DNA from: JAVKSM01 sp039583705
GTDB taxonomy: Bacteria > Actinomycetota > Actinomycetes > Mycobacteriales > Pseudonocardiaceae
Direction: 5' to 3'
DNA length: 34,733 nucleotides
Assembly: GCA_039583705.1 (NCBI GenBank)
Contig: JAVKSM010000019.1
Span: 1 to 34,733, forward strand
In this document: piece after piece, positions 7,608-16,236 of the stretch
Layout of the letters: each line of letters starts with the position of its first letter
Position numbering within the stretch: position 1 is the stretch's first letter
Position numbers and translations under genes: made by a program
The notes under the pieces: model-generated
What the model saw: only the letters and a program-made list of their open reading frames with translations
What the model was told of the DNA's origin: nothing
Database searches by the model: none

Positions 7608-7964
7608 TCACACCGCACGGGGGGTGGGGAGATGGTGAGCGTAGCGGTGGTCGCGCATGGCAGTGGCTTGGTGGGTTCGCAGCCGTAGGTCGGAGCGGGG
7701 TTTGGCGCGGCAGATCAGCGCGTAGCCGGCTTCACGGTCTTGGTCGTAGTAGCGGCGGGCGTCGGTGTGGTCGAGCTCACCGGACAGCACGCGCACCGCG
7801 CAGGCGAGGTCCCAGCCAACTTCGCAACGACTGGGCAACTCCAGTCCGGCTCGGCGACCGGCGGTGAGGACGTACTCCTCACCGCCGGCCTCGACGGTGC
7901 GGGTTTCTCCGGTGGGCAACTCAAAAGTCACCCGGTAGCGAGCCGGCTGCTCGCCTCCGGTCAC
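7608..7964 (-). CDS. Plant-type [2Fe-2S] ferredoxin-like protein with an Asp at one ligand
   Basis: A 118-residue protein with the beta-grasp ferredoxin pattern: RVTFELPTGETRTVEA, EYVLTAGRRAGLELP, then the cluster loop and a C-terminal YALICRAKPRSDLRLRTHQ. Plant-type ferredoxins use C-x4-C-x2-C-x29-C. Here C47, C55 and C85 sit at exactly those spacings, but the second ligand is Asp52 (loop SRCEVGWDLAC). The protein may hold a cluster with one oxygen ligand, or none. It begins 6 bases after the ferritin-like gene stop, so the two form an operon. A natural guess is that it passes electrons to release stored iron, as bacterioferritin-associated ferredoxin does elsewhere; this is inference. The family is clear; cluster binding is not. 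Confidence 0.8.
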   Translation of the reverse strand: MTGGEQPARYRVTFELPTGETRTVEAGGEEYVLTAGRRAGLELPSRCEVGWDLACAVRVLSGELDHTDARRYYDQDREAGYALICRAKPRSDLRLRTHQATAMRDHRYAHHLPTPRAV

Positions 7965-7970
7965 TGTCGG

Positions 7971-8630
7971 TCAGCTTCCGCCGTGGGCAAAGGGCCGGTT
8001 GCGGGAGTAGGGGGCCTCACCCGGGGCGCCACGGCGGAAGTGCCCGGAGGGCCGGACCTGACCGTCGCGTTCCATCGCGAGCAGCTCGATGAACCAGGCC
8101 TCGTGTTCGATCTCCTCGTTGAGGATCCGCGCGGCGAGGTCGTAGGTGCGCGGATCCTTGCCCGCGCAGATGTCACAGATCGCCTGCCAGGAGCGGATCG
8201 CGCACCGCTCGGACTCCAGCAGGACCGTGAGGATCTCGGCGGCCGGCGGGGGCTCGGCCGGCGGGTGTGCGCCGTTGTCGGTGCCCGGCAGGTAAGCGGC
8301 GGGGCACCCGGCCCGATCGGCGAACTCGTGCAGGCTGTAGGGCAACGACCCGCCGAGCTCGTAGATCCGCGGCAAGATCAGCTCGTAGTGCTGGCGGTCC
8401 TCCAGGCGGGCGTCCTCACAGATTTCCTTGTAGTCCTCGTGCCCGGCCAGGTACATCCGCAGGATCGAGTAGTAGTAGTAGGTGGACGCGAACTCCGCGG
8501 CGGCGTTGTCGATCAATTTCTCGATCAGAGCCTCGACGTCCACGCCGCGCTCCCGGATCACCTCCACACCCACCCGGCGGTTCACGTCACCGGGCGCGAC
8601 AGCGCCGGTGGGCTGCGACGTCTCACTCAT
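7971..8630 (-). CDS. Ferritin-like (Dps-like) domain protein
   Basis: A 219-residue ferritin-fold protein. Diiron-type residues are visible in a helix with AAAEFASTYYYYSIL (about 43-57), then LEDRQHYELI (about 76-85, an E-x2-H), later LLESERCAIRSW (about 140-151) and ILNEEIEHEAWFIELL (about 168-183, the second E-x2-H). This is the pattern of ferritin-like Dps-type proteins of the DpsL kind. Two cysteines lie near the third and fourth helices (ERCAIR, ICDICAG), as DpsL proteins often have. It would store or oxidise iron and protect against peroxide. It is the first gene of a pair with the ferredoxin-like gene and is divergent from a Fur-family regulator across 129 bases, so iron- or peroxide-dependent control is likely. 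The N-terminal 20 residues are disordered-looking. Confidence 0.88.
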   Translation of the reverse strand: MSETSQPTGAVAPGDVNRRVGVEVIRERGVDVEALIEKLIDNAAAEFASTYYYYSILRMYLAGHEDYKEICEDARLEDRQHYELILPRIYELGGSLPYSLHEFADRAGCPAAYLPGTDNGAHPPAEPPPAAEILTVLLESERCAIRSWQAICDICAGKDPRTYDLAARILNEEIEHEAWFIELLAMERDGQVRPSGHFRRGAPGEAPYSRNRPFAHGGS

Positions 8631-8759
8631 GGCGACCTCCCTCGACCGTCCTCACCGTGGTTGCGGCGTGCCGCCCGGCCTGGGCCGCCGCGACCACCGG
8701 CGCTTGGGCGGATGCCGTTCCCTTCTTCTCGACCTACCCTGGAACCGCAAGGACCATCC

Positions 8760-9356
8760 ATGCAAGAGGTCGTTTTTTTGAGTCGCTCAGAGCAATCGGC
8801 CAGCCAGCAGTTGGCCGCGCGGCTGCGGGCGGTGGGCTTGCGGGTCACCGCGCCCCGCCTGGCGGTGCTGGCCGCCCTCGACGCCGCCGGGCATCCCTGC
8901 GCCGAGGAGTTGACCGCCGCGGCCCGCGCCCGGGTGGGCGCGGTGTCCCACCAAGCCGTCTACGACGTGTTGCACGCCTTCGAGCGGGTCGGGCTGGTGC
9001 GCTGCATCGAACCGGCCGGGCATCCCACCCGCTATGAAACCCGGGTGGGTGACAACCACCACCACCTGATCTGCCGGTCCTGCGGGGCCATCACCGACAT
9101 CCCCTGCGCCCTCGGGCAGGCCCCCTGTCTCACCCCCACCGACGGCGCCGGATACCAGATCGGCGAGGCCGAGGTCACCTACTGGGGGCTGTGCCCCTCC
9201 TGCCAGCCCCCCACCCCGTCGACGGCGAGACCTGACTCCCCTGCCCGGCGGACCCGCCGGGGTGGCCATCTGTTCGCAGATCCACAGCAGCCGACCGGAG
9301 CCGCGCGGGGGCGCCAGCCGTCGCCACCGGCCTGCGTGCGCCGGCCGCCGCGTTAG
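8760..9356 (+). CDS. Fur-family metal-responsive regulator
   Basis: Residues 15-95 form the winged-helix domain (LRAVGLRVTAPRLAVLAAL, VSHQAVYDVLHAFERVGLV, TRYETRVGDNHHHLIC). Two CxxC pairs for structural zinc, C105/C108 (CRSC) and C145/C148 (CPSC), are both present, along with the histidine cluster of the sensing site. The layout fits the FurA/PerR-like branch found in actinobacteria. The start is the ATG at 8760. The frame runs about 50 residues past the last CxxC into a Pro/Arg-rich tail of low complexity, so the protein is longer than the usual 135-150 residues; the tail has no match to known Fur parts. It probably controls the divergent ferritin-ferredoxin pair and itself. Which metal it senses cannot be told from sequence. 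Confidence 0.9.
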   Translation: MQEVVFLSRSEQSASQQLAARLRAVGLRVTAPRLAVLAALDAAGHPCAEELTAAARARVGAVSHQAVYDVLHAFERVGLVRCIEPAGHPTRYETRVGDNHHHLICRSCGAITDIPCALGQAPCLTPTDGAGYQIGEAEVTYWGLCPSCQPPTPSTARPDSPARRTRRGGHLFADPQQPTGAARGRQPSPPACVRRPPR

Positions 9357-9404
9357 TCTTCCGCTGTCCACGAGCGGGCACGACGGCTCGGGAGAGGGAC
9401 AGGC

Positions 9405-10382
9405 ATGGTGGTGGGGTTCCTGCTGCGGCGACTGGTGAACTACGCCGTCCTCTGCCTGCTCGCGACGTTCCTCGCCTACACCCTCGCCTCGCTGACCTTC
9501 GACCCGCTGGCCAGCCTCGAGATGCGCAACCCGCCGCCGCCGGCGTCGACGATCCAGGCCAAGCGGGCCGAGCTGCGGCTCGACGAACCGATCCCGGAGC
9601 GCTTCGTCGGCTGGCTCGGCTCGGTCGCGCACGGTGACTTCGGGCGCACCGTCACCAACAGCCCGATCACCGACGAACTCGGCCGCCGGATCGGGGTCAG
9701 CCTGCGGTTGTTCCTCATCGGCACGGTCGTGGGGGTGGCACTGGGGGTCGCCATCGGGGCGGCCAGCGCGATCGGCCAGTACCGGCTCGGCGACTACGTG
9801 GCGACCATCTTTTCCTTCGCGCTGCTGTCCATCCCGGTGTTCCTGCTCGGTGTGCTGCTCAAGTTCGGCGCCTTGGAGATCAACGGTTCCGCCGGCGCCA
9901 CGCTGCTGTACTTCACCGGGGAGGCCACCCCCGGGTTCCAGGGTGGCTTCGGCGCGGCGCTGCTCGACCGGGTGCGCCACCTCGTCCTGCCGACCCTGAC
10001 GATCGCGCTGGGCCAGATCGCCTTCTACAGCCGCTATCAGCGCAGCGCCATGCTCGACGTGTTGGGTAGCGACTTCCTGCGCACCGCGCAGGCCAAGGGC
10101 CTGCGGCGGAGGAGGGCACTGGTCAAGCACGGGCTGCGCACGGCACTGGTCCCGATGGCCACGCTGTTCGCGTTCGGGTTCGGGCTGCTGGTCACCGGCG
10201 GGGTGTTCACGGAACGGATATTCGGCTGGTACGGGATGGGCGACTGGTTCGTCACCGGTGTCGAGCAGAACGACACGAACGTCGTCGCGACGGTCACGCT
10301 GTTCGTCGCTGTGTTGATCATGCTGTCGGGCTGGCTCTCCGACGTGCTCTACGCGGTGCTCGACCCGCGGGTGCGGGGCTGA
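9405..10382 (+). CDS. Peptide-type ABC transporter permease, OppB/DppB-like
   Basis: A 325-residue inner-membrane protein of the binding-protein-dependent transport family. The N-terminal span (residues 5-27, LLRRLVNYAVLCLLATFLAY) is followed by the periplasmic part typical of DppB (LRLDEPIPERFVGWLGSVAHGDFGRT). Five further spans include GTVVGVALGVAIGAASAIG and FSFALLSIPVFLLGVLL. The cytoplasmic coupling loop near residues 220-245 (LDVLGSDFLRTAQAKGL) contacts the ATPase. It begins the operon, with the second permease starting 10 bases after its stop. The start is supported by GGAGAGGG upstream. Substrate is unknown; peptides, glutathione or metal chelates are all possible for this family. Confidence 0.93.
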   Translation: MVVGFLLRRLVNYAVLCLLATFLAYTLASLTFDPLASLEMRNPPPPASTIQAKRAELRLDEPIPERFVGWLGSVAHGDFGRTVTNSPITDELGRRIGVSLRLFLIGTVVGVALGVAIGAASAIGQYRLGDYVATIFSFALLSIPVFLLGVLLKFGALEINGSAGATLLYFTGEATPGFQGGFGAALLDRVRHLVLPTLTIALGQIAFYSRYQRSAMLDVLGSDFLRTAQAKGLRRRRALVKHGLRTALVPMATLFAFGFGLLVTGGVFTERIFGWYGMGDWFVTGVEQNDTNVVATVTLFVAVLIMLSGWLSDVLYAVLDPRVRG

Positions 10383-10392
10383 GGCCGCGACC

Positions 10393-11361
10393 ATGGCGTC
10401 CGTCGAGCCCACCGCCGACTTGCTGGATCCCGCGGGTCCGGTCGAGGCCGCGGCGCGGCCCGGCGCGATCCTCAGCCGTCGCTGGCTGGTGCTGCGGCGC
10501 TTCCTCCGGAACCGCCCGGCACTGCTCGGTCTGGTGGCGATCGTGCTGCTGTACGCCGCGGCGTTCCTCGGCCCGCTGATCAGCCCGTGGGACTACCAGA
10601 CCTCCGACTACACCGCGTTCCTGGCGGCACCCTCGGCCCGGCACTGGTTCGGAACCGACCAGATCGGCCACGACGTGTTCGCCCAGACGATGCGGGGGCT
10701 GCAGAAGTCGCTGACCATCGGGCTGCTGGTCGGCGTGATCTCGACGTCGGTGGCCGCCGTCGTCGGGGCCACCGCCGGCTACCTCGGCGGCTGGGTCGAC
10801 CGGGTCCTGATGTGGGGGGTCGACATGCTGCTCGTCATTCCCTCGTTCCTCATCCTGGCGATCGCCAGCCCCGCCTTCCGCGGCAGGTCGTGGCTGCTGT
10901 TCGTCGTACTGCTCGCCGCGTTCTCCTGGATGATCATGGCGCGGATCGTCAGGGGCATGACGATGTCGCTGCGGCGGCGGGAGTTCGTCGTCGCTGCCCG
11001 TTTCATGGGCGCTCCCGCATGGCGGGTCATCTTCCAGCACATCCTGCCTCAGATGGCCTCACTGCTGATCATCGACGCGACCCTCACCGTCGGGGGCGCG
11101 GTGCTGGCCGAGACCGGGCTGAGCTATTTCGGCTTCGGGGTGCAGCCACCGGACGTCTCCCTGGGCACCTTGATCAGGGATGGCAGCACGGCGTCGCTGA
11201 CGACCCCGTGGCTGTTCGTCTTCGCCGGCGGCCTGCTCGTCCTCGCGGTGCTGTCGGTCAACCTCGTCGGGGAGGGACTGCGGGACGCCCTGGACCCCAA
11301 CGCCCGACGTGCCCGCAGACGCTCCCCCACGGACACCGCCGCGGTCGGGAGCGCGAGATGA
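10393..11361 (+). CDS. Peptide-type ABC transporter permease, OppC/DppC-like
   Basis: A 322-residue partner permease. The N-terminal cytoplasmic tail leads into RFLRNRPALLGLVAIVLLYAAAF (first span, about 37-59), then the OppC-type external segment HWFGTDQIGHDVFAQTM (about 85-101). The transport domain follows, with coupling loop VAARFMGAPAWRVIFQHILP (about 199-218) and a conserved end GEGLRDALDPNARR. The stop codon overlaps the ATG of the ATPase gene (ATGA), so the two are translationally coupled. With the OppB-like protein it forms the membrane channel of the importer. Confidence 0.93.
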   Translation: MASVEPTADLLDPAGPVEAAARPGAILSRRWLVLRRFLRNRPALLGLVAIVLLYAAAFLGPLISPWDYQTSDYTAFLAAPSARHWFGTDQIGHDVFAQTMRGLQKSLTIGLLVGVISTSVAAVVGATAGYLGGWVDRVLMWGVDMLLVIPSFLILAIASPAFRGRSWLLFVVLLAAFSWMIMARIVRGMTMSLRRREFVVAARFMGAPAWRVIFQHILPQMASLLIIDATLTVGGAVLAETGLSYFGFGVQPPDVSLGTLIRDGSTASLTTPWLFVFAGGLLVLAVLSVNLVGEGLRDALDPNARRARRRSPTDTAAVGSAR

Positions 11362-13478
11362 CCCTCGCCGAGGAGGTGCGTGGGCCCGGGCCTCCCGGGG
11401 CTGACGCCCCGGTGCTCGCGGTCACCGACCTCGCCGTGTCCTTCCCGAGCGAGGCCGGCCGGGTGGACGCCGTGCGAGGGCTGAGCTACGAGGTCGCCCG
11501 GGGCGAGGTGCTCGGCATCGTGGGGGAGTCCGGCTCGGGCAAGTCGGTGTCCTCGCTGGCGGTGATGGGCCTGCTGCCGCCGCAGGCCCGGGTCTCCGGC
11601 TCGATCCGGTTCCGTGACCGTGAGCTGATCGGGCTCTCCGACGCCGAGCTGTCCCGGATCCGCGGCCGGCGGATCGCGATGGTCTTCCAGGACCCGTTCT
11701 CGGCGCTGACCCCCATCTATCCGGTGGGCGACCAGGTCGCCGAGGCGCTGCTGATCCACAATCGGCGCGCGCTGTCGAAGCGGGCGGCCGCCGCCCGCGC
11801 CGTCGAGCTGCTCGACCTGGTCGGGATTCCCAACGCCGGCGCGCGTGCCCGGTCATTCCCGCACGAGCTCTCCGGCGGTATGCGACAGCGGGCGGTGATC
11901 GCGATGGGCATCGCCAACGACCCGGACCTCATCATCGCCGACGAGCCGACGACCGCCTTGGACGTCACGGTCCAGACTCAGGTCTTCGAGGTGCTCACGA
12001 CCGCGCGGGAGGTGACCGGCGCCGCCGTCCTCGTCATCACCCATGACCTCGGGGTCATCGCCGGGATCGCCGAGCGAGTCATGGTGATGTACGCCGGGCG
12101 GGCGGTGGAGATCGGCGGGGTGGAGGAGATCTACGCCCGGCCCCGGATGCCCTACACGCTCGGGCTGCTCGGCTCGGTCCCCCGCCCGGACGCAGGCGAG
12201 AAGCGTCCGCTGGTCCCGATCGAGGGCCAGCCGCCGTCCCTGGTGGACCTGCCACCCGGCTGCCCTTTCGCACCGCGGTGTCCGCTGGCGCTGCCCGCGT
12301 GCCGGGCGGCCGAGCCCGAGCTGGCGTCGGTGGACGGTGACGCACGGCACCGGGCCGCCTGTGTCCGCAGCGGCGAGCTCGCCGGGACCGGCCCGAGGGC
12401 CGCCGAGGTCTTCGGGGCGCCACCCATCGTGACGCCGGCCCTGGCGCGGCTGCCCCGGGCCCGGCGTCGGGTCGTGCTGCGGGTCACGGACCTGGTCAAG
12501 CACTTCCCGGTGACCACGGGGACCGTGCTGCGCCGCCGGGTCGGCACCCTGCACGCCGTGGACGGGGTCAGCTTCGACGTCCGGGAAGGCGAGACCCTCG
12601 GCCTGGTCGGCGAGTCCGGTTGCGGCAAGACGACCACGCTGCTGGAGATCCTCAACCTGCGGGCACCCTCGGCCGGCAGCGTGGAGATCCTCGGCCGGGA
12701 CGTCGCCACGCTGGACCGCAGGAGCCGCTTCGCCCTGCGCCGCGACCTGCAGGTCGTCTTCCAGGATCCGATAGCCGCGCTGGACCCCCGGCTGCCCATC
12801 GGAGACGTGGTCGCCGAGCCGCTGCGGGTGCACGGCGCCGGCTCCCAGGAGATCCGCCGGCGCGTGCCCGAGCTGCTGACCCTGGTCGGCCTGCGACCCG
12901 GCCAGGCCAGCTGCTACCCGGCCGAGCTCTCCGGCGGGCAGCGACAGCGGGTCGGGATCGCCCGGGCGCTGGCCCTGCGGCCGCAGGTGCTGGTGCTGGA
13001 CGAGCCGGTCTCCGCGCTCGACGTGTCGATCCAGGCTGGCGTGATCAACCTGCTGGACGGGCTGAAAGCCGAGCTCGACCTGTCCTACCTGTTCGTGGCG
13101 CACGACCTGGCGGTGGTGCGCCACATCGCCGACCGGGTCGCCGTGATGTACCTGGGCACGATCGTCGAGATCGGCGAGGCCGGCTCGGTGTTCACCGCGG
13201 CGCAGCATCCCTACACCCAGGCCCTGTTGTCGGCGATCCCGATCCCCGATCCGGCGCGGGAGCGCCGCCGGCGGCGGATTCTGCTCGAGGGTGACCTGCC
13301 CGACCCGGCGAACCCCCCGGCGGGCTGCCGCTTCCGCACCCGGTGCCCGAAGTTCGCCACGCTGGACCGGCGGCAGCGCGACCGTTGCGTGCAGGAGGAA
13401 CCCCGGCTGACCCGACGCGGAGCCCTTCCCGACCACGAGGCGGCCTGCCACTACGCAGAGGCCCGCGACGTGTTGTGA
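11358..13478 (+). CDS. Fused double ATPase of peptide-type ABC importer (OppD-OppF-like)
   Basis: A 706-residue protein carrying two complete nucleotide-binding domains. The first half has Walker A GESGSGKS, signature LSGGMRQR, Walker B LIIADEPTTALD and an oligopeptide-type C-terminal extension with CPFAPRCP. The second half has Walker A GESGCGKTT, signature LSGGQRQR, Walker B VLVLDEPVSALD and CRFRTRCP. In most bacteria these are separate OppD and OppF proteins; a single fused chain resembles mycobacterial OppD. The start is the ATG at 11358, which overlaps the permease stop; the frame is open further upstream but that would overlap the permease. All catalytic motifs are intact, so it should hydrolyse ATP to drive uptake. 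Confidence 0.95.
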   Translation: MTLAEEVRGPGPPGADAPVLAVTDLAVSFPSEAGRVDAVRGLSYEVARGEVLGIVGESGSGKSVSSLAVMGLLPPQARVSGSIRFRDRELIGLSDAELSRIRGRRIAMVFQDPFSALTPIYPVGDQVAEALLIHNRRALSKRAAAARAVELLDLVGIPNAGARARSFPHELSGGMRQRAVIAMGIANDPDLIIADEPTTALDVTVQTQVFEVLTTAREVTGAAVLVITHDLGVIAGIAERVMVMYAGRAVEIGGVEEIYARPRMPYTLGLLGSVPRPDAGEKRPLVPIEGQPPSLVDLPPGCPFAPRCPLALPACRAAEPELASVDGDARHRAACVRSGELAGTGPRAAEVFGAPPIVTPALARLPRARRRVVLRVTDLVKHFPVTTGTVLRRRVGTLHAVDGVSFDVREGETLGLVGESGCGKTTTLLEILNLRAPSAGSVEILGRDVATLDRRSRFALRRDLQVVFQDPIAALDPRLPIGDVVAEPLRVHGAGSQEIRRRVPELLTLVGLRPGQASCYPAELSGGQRQRVGIARALALRPQVLVLDEPVSALDVSIQAGVINLLDGLKAELDLSYLFVAHDLAVVRHIADRVAVMYLGTIVEIGEAGSVFTAAQHPYTQALLSAIPIPDPARERRRRRILLEGDLPDPANPPAGCRFRTRCPKFATLDRRQRDRCVQEEPRLTRRGALPDHEAACHYAEARDVL

Positions 13479-13558
13479 CTGACCGTTACCCAATCGTGTT
13501 CCTGCTCCCGGATGCGGGCACCTACTGTGACCGTCACCTACATCTTGTGGATCAGTTG

Positions 13559-13583
13559 GGGCGCCGGGTCGCGGAAGGCGCCC
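13559..13583 (+). promoter_or_regulatory. Inverted repeat between ATPase and binding-protein genes
   Basis: GGGCGCC (13559-13565) and GGCGCCC (13577-13583) can pair around an 11-base loop. The hairpin lies just ahead of the GGAGG that serves the binding-protein gene. Such hairpins often set different expression of the binding protein within ABC operons; here this is only suggested by position. Confidence 0.3.
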
Positions 13584-13602
13584 AGTCGCGGAGGGCGACG
13601 TG

Positions 13603-15273
13603 ATGCGAGGAAGACGTCGGTGGGCGGCGGCCCTCGTCGCCGCCGTTGCGATGGTGGCAACGGGCTGCGGCGGTGGCGGTGGCATCGGGAACCTGCGCGG
13701 CCAGGGGCAGGGGGTCAACGACGTCAACCCGGTCGACCCCGCCCGGATGCAGGACGGCGGGACGTTCCGCTGGCCTCTCCAAACGATGCCCGCCCAGTTC
13801 AACAACAACCAGGTCGACGGCACCCCCGCCGACAACGCGGAGGTCGACGCCGCCCTGCTGCCGGCCATGTTCACCAGCGACGCGGCCGGCAACCTGCGGC
13901 CGGATCCGGACTACCTCACCTCCGCCGAGCTCGTCTCAGCCGATCCCGAGGTGATCGACTACAAGATCAACCCGAAGGCGGTGTGGTCCGACGGGACGCC
14001 GATCACCTGGCAGGACTTCGACGCCCAGGTCAAGGCGCTCAACGGGACCAACCCCGCCTACCAGGTGGCGGGCACCACCGGCTACGAGGACATCGCCACG
14101 GTCACGCCCGGTGCCGACGACCGGGAGGTGCGGGTCACCTTCAAGAAGAAGTACGCCGACTGGAGGAACCTATTCTCCCTGCTGTACCCACGCTCGACCA
14201 ACAGCGACCCGACCGTCTTCAACACCGGCTGGACCGACCACCCTCTGACCAGCGCCGGCCCGTTTAAGTTCCAGAGCATCGACCACACCGCCAAGACGAT
14301 CACGCTGGTCCGCAACGAGAAGTGGTGGGGCGCCCGCCCGCGCCTGGACCGCATCATCTTCCGCGCCATCCCGCCCGACGCGCAGCCCGAGGCGTTCGCC
14401 AACAACGAGGTCGACTTCCTGGACATCGGCCCCAGCGTCAGCAACCTCCTGAAGGCCCGGCAGGTGCCGGGCGCCGTGATCCGCAAGGCGTTGGGACCCA
14501 ACTACCGCGCCATCACCGTCAACGGCGCGCCGGGCGCGATCCTCGCCGACCCCAGGCTGCGGCTGGCGATCATGAAAGGGATCGACCGACAGGTGATCAC
14601 GCAGTCCCAGATCGGGCCGATCATCCCCGACGCGACCCCGCTGGGCAATCACATCTACGTGCAGGGCCAACGGGGCTACGAGGACCACTCGCAGGTCGTC
14701 GCCTACGACCCGGACGCGGCCAGGCGGGAGCTCGACGGACTCGGCTGGGTGCAGCAGGGCGCCGCGCGGGCCAAGGACGGCAAGCAACTCGTGATCCGTG
14801 ACGTCATCCCGAGCCAGATTCAGGTGAGCGCCCAGGAGGCGAGCCTGGTCCAGCAGCAGCTCGCCGCGATCGGCGTGAAGCTCGACATCCAGACCGTGCC
14901 GGTCGACACTTTCTTCTCCCAGTACATCGACCGGGGCGACTTCGACATCACCCACTTCTCCTGGCTCGAAACCCCGACCCCGATCAGCTCGGGTAGCGGG
15001 ATCTGGAAGCTGGTGCCCGGCAGCGTCGACCAGAACTACGGCCACATCGGCGACGAAAAGATCAATACGCTGCTCGATGCGGCGAACGCGGAGCTGGACC
15101 CGGCCAAGCAGATCCAGCTCGCCAACCAGGCCGACCAGGAGATCTGGAATATCGGGCACTCGCTGGTGCTCTACCAGCGGCCGGACGCGGTGGCGGAGCG
15201 GGCGAACGTGGCGAACTTCGGAGCCACGGGGTTCGCGAGCCTCGACTACACCCGGATCGGGTTCACGAGGTGA
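13603..15273 (+). CDS. Lipoprotein substrate-binding protein of peptide-type ABC importer
   Basis: A 556-residue family 5 solute-binding protein. It has a lipoprotein signal: Arg-rich start, hydrophobic AAALVAAVAMVA, and lipobox VATGC with the lipidated Cys at residue 22. It was chosen to start at the ATG 8 bases after GGAGG; the GTG just before is possible. Family landmarks include GGTFRWPLQTMPAQFNNNQV, VWSDGTPITWQDF near residue 128, TSAGPFKF, RNEKWWGARPRLDRI, and a late DPAKQIQLANQADQEIWN. The typical length is 500-560. It would capture the ligand outside the membrane for the two permeases encoded just upstream. The gene order permease-permease-fused ATPase-binding protein matches mycobacterial oppBCDA, where peptide/glutathione uptake is reported; the ligand here is not predicted. 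Confidence 0.93.
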   Translation: MRGRRRWAAALVAAVAMVATGCGGGGGIGNLRGQGQGVNDVNPVDPARMQDGGTFRWPLQTMPAQFNNNQVDGTPADNAEVDAALLPAMFTSDAAGNLRPDPDYLTSAELVSADPEVIDYKINPKAVWSDGTPITWQDFDAQVKALNGTNPAYQVAGTTGYEDIATVTPGADDREVRVTFKKKYADWRNLFSLLYPRSTNSDPTVFNTGWTDHPLTSAGPFKFQSIDHTAKTITLVRNEKWWGARPRLDRIIFRAIPPDAQPEAFANNEVDFLDIGPSVSNLLKARQVPGAVIRKALGPNYRAITVNGAPGAILADPRLRLAIMKGIDRQVITQSQIGPIIPDATPLGNHIYVQGQRGYEDHSQVVAYDPDAARRELDGLGWVQQGAARAKDGKQLVIRDVIPSQIQVSAQEASLVQQQLAAIGVKLDIQTVPVDTFFSQYIDRGDFDITHFSWLETPTPISSGSGIWKLVPGSVDQNYGHIGDEKINTLLDAANAELDPAKQIQLANQADQEIWNIGHSLVLYQRPDAVAERANVANFGATGFASLDYTRIGFTR

Positions 15274-15288
15274 GGCCCTGAGCACCCC

Positions 15289-16236
15289 ATGCGCACGGTG
15301 ACCCCTGCGGCGAGGGCCTCTTCGCTTACCACCACCGGGGTCGTCTTGCTGGCCACCACCGGGATCGTCCTGCTGGCCTGCGCCGGGATCGGGGTGAGCT
15401 CGCTGCTGACGCTGCACCGCTCCGACACCGTGATCGGCGCGGCCACCGCCCGCACCGTCGGCGAGATCGTCGCGGTGGACGGCGACAGCGTCGCGCTGCG
15501 CTGGCGGCCCGCGGCCGGCGCCGAGCGGACCGACCGGGTGCGCCTGGCCGCCGCCGCCGCCACGGTGGGCACCCGCACCGAGGTCGCCTACGACCCCGCC
15601 GACCCGGCGGCGCCCCTGGTCCCGGGCAGCCTCGTGCTGGCCGACGCCGACCGGGCGGCCTCCGGGGTGGCGTTCGCGGCGGTGGTCGCCGCCGGAGTGC
15701 TCGTCGCGGCCGTGTGGCAACCGCTGCGCCGCGCCCGGCTGCGCCGGCTGCCCGGCCGTCCGGTCGCGCTGCGGCGGGTCCGGTTCCAGTCGGGGTTGCT
15801 CACCCGCTCCTGGCTGGAGACCGAGTCCACGCCCCGGCGGTGGATCCCGGTGCACTTCGACCCGCTGCTGGTGACGCTGCCGGCCCCCGCCGTGGTGGAG
15901 CTGCACGGCGACCCACGCCGGGGGCGGCTGGCCGCGGCGTGGGTCGACGGCCGGTGGCTCTACCCGTCGGGCCGGGTCCGGCGGGCGGAGCCGCGCGGCC
16001 GGCGCACCGACAACCCGAGCCGACCCGACGACGCAGCGGCCGAGCGGGCGGCCGCGGCGGGCCGGCTGGGCCGCCGATTCCGGGCGGGCCTACCGCTCGT
16101 CGTGCCGGCGCCATTCGTCGGCCTGCTCTGGGCCTACCTCGACGGCGGCGGCGCGATCGCCGCCCTGGCCGCCACGGTGCTCGCGGCCTGCCTCGGGCTG
16201 TGGTCCGCAGCACTTCGCGGCTGTGACCCCTCCTGA
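15289..16236 (+). CDS. DUF3592-type membrane protein
   Basis: A 315-residue protein with membrane spans near residues 15-40 (TTGVVLLATTGIVLLACAGIGV) and 122-142 (AASGVAFAAVVAAGVLVAAV), and two C-terminal ones (PLVVPAPFVGLLWAYL and IAALAATVLAACLGLW). Between the first two is a small beta-rich domain with AATARTVGEIVAVDGDSVALRW to TEVAYDPADPAAPLVPG, which fits DUF3592. A second cytoplasmic domain (VHFDPLLVTLPAPAVVELHGDPRRG) follows. It starts 16 bases after the binding-protein gene, so it may share that operon. Its stop codon lies inside the first copy of a 15-bp repeat, and its last 147 bases overlap the antisense 3' end of the TetR gene. Function is unknown. Confidence 0.75.
   Translation: MRTVTPAARASSLTTTGVVLLATTGIVLLACAGIGVSSLLTLHRSDTVIGAATARTVGEIVAVDGDSVALRWRPAAGAERTDRVRLAAAAATVGTRTEVAYDPADPAAPLVPGSLVLADADRAASGVAFAAVVAAGVLVAAVWQPLRRARLRRLPGRPVALRRVRFQSGLLTRSWLETESTPRRWIPVHFDPLLVTLPAPAVVELHGDPRRGRLAAAWVDGRWLYPSGRVRRAEPRGRRTDNPSRPDDAAAERAAAAGRLGRRFRAGLPLVVPAPFVGLLWAYLDGGGAIAALAATVLAACLGLWSAALRGCDPS

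Noticed and set aside
8663..8674. GCGGCGTGCCGC inverted repeat as a Fur box
   Set aside because: It is very GC-rich with 5-bp arms and does not resemble AT-rich Fur sites; such short palindromes are frequent here.
8787..10412. Open minus-strand frame of about 540 codons
   Set aside because: It is antisense to the Fur and permease genes and has a His/Gln/Pro-rich composition typical of high-GC shadows.
11853..13892. Open minus-strand frame opposite the double ATPase
   Set aside because: It is antisense to two complete ATPase domains with all motifs; no family resemblance of its own.
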